Shown one piece after another: positions 8,005 to 10,982 of a DNA stretch of 10,982 nucleotides. The notes below the pieces were generated by a model. The model had not been told where the DNA came from. It did no database searches and worked only from the letters and a program-made list of their open reading frames with translations. The stretch lies in contig JAPLUS010000179.1 in assembly GCA_026397495.1 (NCBI GenBank), forward strand, positions 1 through 10,982, read 5' to 3'. The position numbers and the translations under genes were made by a program. The stretch is from Candidatus Zixiibacteriota bacterium (lineage in GTDB: Bacteria > Zixibacteria > MSB-5A5 > GN15 > PGXB01). The stretch's first letter is position 1. Every line of letters begins with the position of its first letter.

Positions 8005-8778
8005 CTATTTGACCATTCCCCGGGTAGAATTCTGAATAAAATCGAGGATGATTTTTACCTCATTGACCGGCGTCACCTCATTTTTTATTCTCTCCATTGC
8101 CTGCGAGGTATTCAGCTTGGAAAAAAATAGAATCTTAAAGGTCTTATCAAGAAGGTCTATAATTTCCGGTTTGAAATTGCGCCGTCGCAGTCCAATCGTA
8201 TTTAGTCCGACCAGACGAAGAGGATATCCCGCTACCAGAGAGAAGGGGCAAATATCCTGTTGCACTCGAAAACCGCCGCCAACCATAGAATGGGCGCCGA
8301 TCTTGACAAATTGATGCACCGGCACTACTCCGCCAATAATGGCGTAATCACCGATCTCAACATGGCCGGCCAAATTAACGGCATTGGCTAAAATAACATT
8401 ATCCCCAATAATGCAGTCATGAGCGACATGGGAATAAGCCATCAAGAGACAATTTTCCCCGACCGTTGTTTCACCATGCTGTGCGGTACCTCGGTTCAAC
8501 ATCGCATATTCGCGGATAGTCGTCCCCTCCCCAACCACGATCCGAGTGTTTTCCCCTTCAAACTTCAAGTCCTGAGGGACTGTGCCCACCACCGCACCAT
8601 GGAAAAGGGTTACATTATTCTTTAATTCTGCGGCTGATGAGATCAGACAGTGGGTGCCAATGACCACATTATCACCAATAATTGCCCCAGGTTCAACAAT
8701 GCTGAACGGGCCAATCTTGATATTATTGCCAATAATTGCTTTGGGATCAACAATCGCCGTGGGATGAATTTCGTTCAT
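8005..8778 (-). CDS. lpxA: Acyl-[ACP]--UDP-N-acetylglucosamine O-acyltransferase
   Basis: First lipid A step: transfers a 3-hydroxyacyl chain from ACP to UDP-GlcNAc (cytoplasmic trimer). The 257-residue protein has left-handed beta-helix hexapeptide repeats over about 1-185 (IHPTAIVDPKAIIG, IVEPGAIIGDNVVIG, HVEIGDYAIIGG), then a helical tail. Catalytic His120 lies in SHVAHDC, matching E. coli His125. QDLKFEG (69-75), GHV (138-140) and VHQF (154-157) match other active-site residues. Counting from His120, the E. coli acyl-length position Gly173 falls on Gly168, so nothing here predicts a shortened acyl pocket. E. coli Glu200 aligns with Ile195 in LNTIGLRRR. The start overlaps the lpxC-fabZ stop in an ATGA junction. 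A 70-nt gap to the next gene follows. Confidence 0.95.
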   Translation of the reverse strand: MNEIHPTAIVDPKAIIGNNIKIGPFSIVEPGAIIGDNVVIGTHCLISSAAELKNNVTLFHGAVVGTVPQDLKFEGENTRIVVGEGTTIREYAMLNRGTAQHGETTVGENCLLMAYSHVAHDCIIGDNVILANAVNLAGHVEIGDYAIIGGVVPVHQFVKIGAHSMVGGGFRVQQDICPFSLVAGYPLRLVGLNTIGLRRRNFKPEIIDLLDKTFKILFFSKLNTSQAMERIKNEVTPVNEVKIILDFIQNSTRGMVK

Positions 8779-10169
8779 CTATCAATAACCATAGCTGTGA
8801 GTTCGGCCTCTGCTGCCAGCATATCCCCAACATATCCTTTCCCGCCCATCCGACAGGTATTGCGCCTAAGGAACAGCATCTCCAATTCAAGGCGCAAAGT
8901 ATCGCCCGGTTTTACCGGCCGACGAAATTTAACTTTGTCGATAGAAAGGAAATAGACTAGTTTCTTTTCCGGTTCGGGAATCGCTTTCAGAAGAAGTATG
9001 CCCCCAGCTTGGGCCATAGCCTCAATTATCATAACTCCGGGCATTATTGGATGTCCCGGAAAATGTCCCTGGAAGAACGGCTCATTAATGGTTACGTTCT
9101 TGATGGCCACGACCCGCTTTTCCGGTTCCAGGTCCAGAATCCGATCAATCAGAAGAAAAGGATAGCGGTGCGGCATTATTTTCATAATACCGTCAATATC
9201 AAGGAATGGTTCGGAATGCGCTTTCTGATATTTGCTGGCCAGTTTCTTTTTTTCGTAGAGGGTTCTAATCTTCTTAACCAGAGCCACATTAGCTTTATGA
9301 CCCGAACGGGCGGCCAGGATATGACCCTTAATCGGCACCCCAATCAGGAATAAATCACCCAAGAGATCAAGGGCCTTATGACGAACCGGCTCATTGGGAA
9401 AGCGAAGAGGAATGTCATTGATGATGCCGGTTTTACCGACAAAAGCCTTTTCCTTGAGATTTAATACCCTGCGAATACGGTCTACTTCGATCTGTCCTAG
9501 GTCAGAATCATAAATGACGACGGCATTACCAAGACCGCCACCCTTTATCAATCCCTTATCCTTGAGCATTTCCACTTCGGATAGAAAACAGAAGGTTCTG
9601 GCCGGGGCAAATTCCTCGACAAATTCACTCTCAAGATCAATTAAGGTTGTATATTGGGTTCCCAACGCCGGATTTTTGTAATCAATCATGAAAGTAATTC
9701 GAAGCGTTTCCGAGGGAGTTACCACAATATCAACCGATCTCTCCGGATCCGAATAGGAGAGAGTAGTATCAATTTCAAGATAGTGTCGGTCGGCCTCTTG
9801 TGTCTCAATGCCGGCCTTCAGTATCCGCTCCACAAATGGCAGGGCCGAACCATCACCAACGGGCGGTTCATTCGATTCCAATTCGATATCCAAATTATCA
9901 ATCTGGAGTCCCGAAATAGCGGCCAAAACATGCTCGACTGTATAAACTTTGGCCTCGCCATTAGAGAGAGTTGTTCCGCGTGAAATATCGGAGACATGCT
10001 CGATATCAGCTATGACCGATGGTTTTCCCGGTAAATCAGTTCGGATAAACCGAACGCCACTGTCAGGGGGGGCCGGTCTAAAAGTAATCCGGGTATTGTT
10101 GCCGGTATGCAATCCGATACCATCCAGTGAGATCGGTTTCTTTATGGTTCTTTGCTTTGTAAACATCAT
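8775..10169 (-). CDS. lpxC/fabZ: Bifunctional UDP-3-O-acyl-GlcNAc deacetylase / 3-hydroxyacyl-ACP dehydratase (LpxC-FabZ fusion)
   Basis: A 464-residue natural fusion. The LpxC half (about 5-305) is the zinc deacetylase that commits the pathway. It has SLDGIGLHTG (14-23), zinc ligands His80 (YTVEHVLAA), His264 and Asp268 (RHKALDLLGDL), general base Glu79, and His291 in SGHKANV. The FabZ half (about 322-464) dehydrates 3-hydroxyacyl-ACP. It has IMPHRYPFLLIDR (331-343), catalytic His369 in GHFPGHPIMPG and Glu383 in EAMAQ. A lysine-rich linker (about 299-318) joins them. Both active sites look intact. Such fusions are known in Bacteroidetes, Chlorobi and relatives. Because the LpxC carboxyl end is buried in the fusion, E. 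coli-style FtsH recognition of a free LpxC tail would not apply (inference). Two adjacent ATGs (10169, 10166) are possible starts. There is no Shine-Dalgarno sequence and the promoter lies immediately upstream. Confidence 0.96.
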   Translation of the reverse strand: MMFTKQRTIKKPISLDGIGLHTGNNTRITFRPAPPDSGVRFIRTDLPGKPSVIADIEHVSDISRGTTLSNGEAKVYTVEHVLAAISGLQIDNLDIELESNEPPVGDGSALPFVERILKAGIETQEADRHYLEIDTTLSYSDPERSVDIVVTPSETLRITFMIDYKNPALGTQYTTLIDLESEFVEEFAPARTFCFLSEVEMLKDKGLIKGGGLGNAVVIYDSDLGQIEVDRIRRVLNLKEKAFVGKTGIINDIPLRFPNEPVRHKALDLLGDLFLIGVPIKGHILAARSGHKANVALVKKIRTLYEKKKLASKYQKAHSEPFLDIDGIMKIMPHRYPFLLIDRILDLEPEKRVVAIKNVTINEPFFQGHFPGHPIMPGVMIIEAMAQAGGILLLKAIPEPEKKLVYFLSIDKVKFRRPVKPGDTLRLELEMLFLRRNTCRMGGKGYVGDMLAAEAELTAMVIDR

Positions 10170-10186
10170 AGATTCTATAAAGAAGG

Positions 10187-10215
10187 ATTATACATCCAAA
10201 AGGATATTATTTCAA
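10187..10215 (-). promoter_or_regulatory. Sigma70-type promoter of the lipid A operon
   Basis: On the minus strand, TTGAAA (10210-10215) is followed by exactly 17 nt and then a perfect TATAAT (10187-10192). This is a one-mismatch match to the consensus with ideal spacing. The predicted transcript would start near 10180, only about 10-14 nt before the two ATGs of lpxC-fabZ, leaving an untranslated leader too short for a normal ribosome binding site. It is correctly placed to drive the whole eight-gene operon. No operator is evident around it. Confidence 0.7.
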
Positions 10216-10260
10216 GGGGAAAATATCAATTTCAGATTTCCCTTAAATCTCCTTTAAGTC

Positions 10261-10428
10261 TTAAATTTTCCTGAACTTACGGAAAAGCTCCATATATTCC
10301 TTGACCATTACCTCTTCAGTTTCAGAAGACAATCTTTCCCTTTGGCATAATTTCTCCTTTCTTGGTCCAAAGGAAAGAACTCCGCTTAAGATGGCTACCA
10401 GATTGGAAGCACCTAATGAAAGGCGACT
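10261..10428 (-). other. Possible tiny ORF or gene remnant upstream of lpxC-fabZ
   Basis: A stop-to-stop frame of 55 codons whose C-terminal half reads like real protein: SETEEVMVKEYMELFRKFRKI, charged and helix-like. There is no ATG at its head. Possible starts are a TTG at 10332 (23 residues, AAGG just upstream) or an ATG at 10308 (15 residues, AAGAGG 2 nt upstream). In the next frame, an ATG at 10348 with a good AGGAG site gives only MPKGKIVF before a stop. A single frameshift would join the two into a peptide of about 30 residues. It could be a small gene, a frameshifted remnant or chance. I do not recognise the sequence. Confidence 0.2.
10334..10377. repeat. Bulged inverted repeat with a Shine-Dalgarno site and ATG in its loop
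   Basis: CTTTCCCTTTGG (10334-10345) pairs with CCAAAGGAAAG (10367-10377): 11 base pairs with one bulged C, and a 21-nt loop. Read on the minus strand, the loop contains AGGAG and the ATG at 10348 of the 8-codon frame described for the tiny ORF. The arrangement could expose or hide that start, but no product is established. Confidence 0.35.
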
Positions 10429-10477
10429 TTAAAATAGACAATATCAGATGAATCACTTATTTCGAGAGAACCGATTG

Positions 10478-10497
10478 ATATGGGATTATCCCCATAT
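10478..10497. promoter_or_regulatory. Palindrome, possible operator
   Basis: Arms ATATGGG (10478-10484) and CCCATAT (10491-10497) are perfect complements separated by the 6-nt ATTATC. The 20-nt dyad has the size and spacing of a dimeric repressor site and lies about 135 nt upstream of the divergent membrane-protein start. No regulator is encoded in the window and no promoter is clearly overlapped, so the operator reading is only an inference. Confidence 0.25.
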
Positions 10498-10613
10498 AGC
10501 ACTCAAATTTCCCTTTGTAAATCGGGATTATTAGATAGATTTGACATTGAATAATAAGAAAGGCAAATCTGGAACAAAATAATTGGGAAAGAATTCCGAT
10601 CGGGCCACCTGAT

Positions 10614-10664
10614 ACTCCCCTGCTTTCTGAAATGACCAATCATCCGACAGGGGAGTTCAGAAAG
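10614..10664 (+). promoter_or_regulatory. Interlocking inverted repeats at the start of the membrane-protein gene
   Basis: Two complementary pairs are interleaved: ACTCCCCTG (10614-10622) with CAGGGGAGT (10648-10656), and CTTTCTGAA (10623-10631) with TTCAGAAAG (10656-10664). The order is arm 1, arm 2, arm 1', arm 2', so the stems cross. They could form an H-type pseudoknot (sharing one base, T10656) or two mutually exclusive hairpins with loops of about 25 nt. The ATG at 10632 falls in the loop right after arm 2. A second in-frame ATG at 10680 lies 15 nt after the last arm. The position suggests control of translation. This is inferred from pairing alone. Confidence 0.4.
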
Positions 10665-10982
10665 AGCAAATTATCATATATGGCGCTCTTTTTTCTGCTT
10701 ATTCTCTGGCCGGTATCATCTATTGTCTTTGTGGGAGATCCGAAGGAGACGCTCCGGATACTTTCGGCATCACTTATTTATTTTGTCTATCTACCTACAA
10801 TGGTAACACAATGGCTGATTTTTCTCTTTATTTTTCTTACAACTTATCGCGAGCGAACCGGATTGGCCGGAATCGGATTTAAGAGAATAAGATTTTTGGA
10901 TTTTCTTTGGGCCATAGCCTTTCTTTTGGTTGCCAATCTTCTCCTCTCTTTATTATCTCTATTTCTCAAGACGATTGGACTG
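10632..10982 (+). CDS. Multi-pass membrane protein, N-terminal part; possibly CPBP-family
   Basis: The frame is open for 117 codons to the window edge, so the C-terminus is missing. After a basic start (FRKSK at 9-13) come hydrophobic segments at about 16-35, 43-72 (probably two helices) and 88-112. Between them is the charged, glycine-rich loop RERTGLAGIGFKR (73-85). That loop followed by a long hydrophobic segment is reminiscent of the N-terminal part of CPBP (CAAX protease/bacteriocin-processing) membrane proteases. Their diagnostic EExxxR and HxxxH/N motifs would lie beyond the window, so the family call is weak. The start is unsure: neither the ATG at 10632 nor the one at 10680 has a good Shine-Dalgarno sequence. 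The gene is divergent from the lipid A operon and need not share its function. Confidence 0.7.
   Translation, partial: MTNHPTGEFRKSKLSYMALFFLLILWPVSSIVFVGDPKETLRILSASLIYFVYLPTMVTQWLIFLFIFLTTYRERTGLAGIGFKRIRFLDFLWAIAFLLVANLLLSLLSLFLKTIGL

Larger units (their letters stand above)
10216..10613. other. Intergenic region between the divergent lipid A operon and membrane-protein gene
   Basis: About 400 nt without a convincing gene. It is AT-rich and holds short inverted repeats: AGATTT/AAATCT (10234-10250), TTTAAG/CTTAAA (10253-10265), a larger bulged stem (10334-10377) and a palindrome (10478-10497). It also holds a short minus-strand reading frame described separately. An isolated TTGACA lies at 10541-10546 on the plus strand, but no acceptable -10 element is found 16-18 nt downstream, so the promoter of the divergent gene is not identified. 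Confidence 0.5.

Noticed and set aside
8005..8778. LpxA with a basic residue (Arg171) blocking the acyl-length pocket, as in short-chain LpxA enzymes
   Set aside because: Careful counting from the catalytic His shows that the E. coli Gly173 position is Gly168. Arg171 aligns with E. coli Gly176 instead.
10541..10546. Perfect TTGACA as a promoter for the divergent membrane-protein gene
   Set aside because: At 16-18 nt spacing the candidate -10 hexamers match the consensus at three or fewer positions. The AATAAT at 10578-10583 is too far away and has no -35 of its own.
10457..10639. Minus-strand frame of 60 codons in the divergent intergenic region
   Set aside because: It runs through the palindrome and the interlocking repeats and overlaps the start of the plus-strand membrane gene. 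No motif or ribosome binding site supports it.

Overview
The window is dominated by one tightly packed minus-strand operon for the early (Raetz) pathway of lipid A and Kdo synthesis, so the organism is a Gram-negative (diderm) bacterium. Reading with transcription, from right to left, the order is lpxC-fabZ fusion, lpxA, a Gfo/Idh/MocA oxidoreductase, lpxB, waaA (kdtA), lpxK, nadB, guaA. Neighbouring genes overlap or lie within 2 nt of each other except for a 70-nt gap between lpxA and the oxidoreductase, so a single polycistronic mRNA is likely. The fused LpxC-FabZ is a known hallmark of Bacteroidetes/Chlorobi and related FCB-group bacteria. Together with the moderate GC content (judged by eye) it suggests an FCB-type or other environmental diderm lineage, not a proteobacterium. 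I cannot name the genus.

Layout. 1-319: non-coding, with a perfect 22-bp palindrome (81-102) and two more hairpins (175-198, 213-240) that look like dispersed intergenic repeats. 320-10169: the operon. 10170-10631: intergenic, with a near-consensus sigma70 promoter (TTGAAA, 17-nt spacer, TATAAT) firing into lpxC-fabZ, a possible tiny ORF or gene remnant, and several inverted repeats. 10632-10982: the start of a divergent plus-strand multi-pass membrane protein, cut by the window edge and possibly of the CPBP family.

How the genes work together. LpxA acylates UDP-GlcNAc (or a 3-amino analogue), the LpxC half deacetylates the product, LpxB joins two acylated sugars, LpxK phosphorylates the 4' position and WaaA adds Kdo. 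The FabZ half dehydrates 3-hydroxyacyl-ACP, the same pool LpxA draws on, so the fusion ties lipid A output to fatty acid elongation. LpxD, the LpxH/LpxI/LpxG step, late acyltransferases and MsbA are not in the window. The oxidoreductase between lpxA and lpxB sits where gnnA lies in organisms that make 2,3-diamino sugar lipid A, but no gnnB aminotransferase accompanies it. The promoter-distal genes nadB (first step of NAD synthesis) and guaA (GMP synthesis) have no obvious lipid A role and seem to be along for shared growth-linked expression.

Most of the window is recognisable core metabolism. The parts least explained by known families are the gnnB-less oxidoreductase, the almost leaderless lpxC-fabZ promoter, and the interlocking inverted repeats at the start of the divergent membrane-protein gene.
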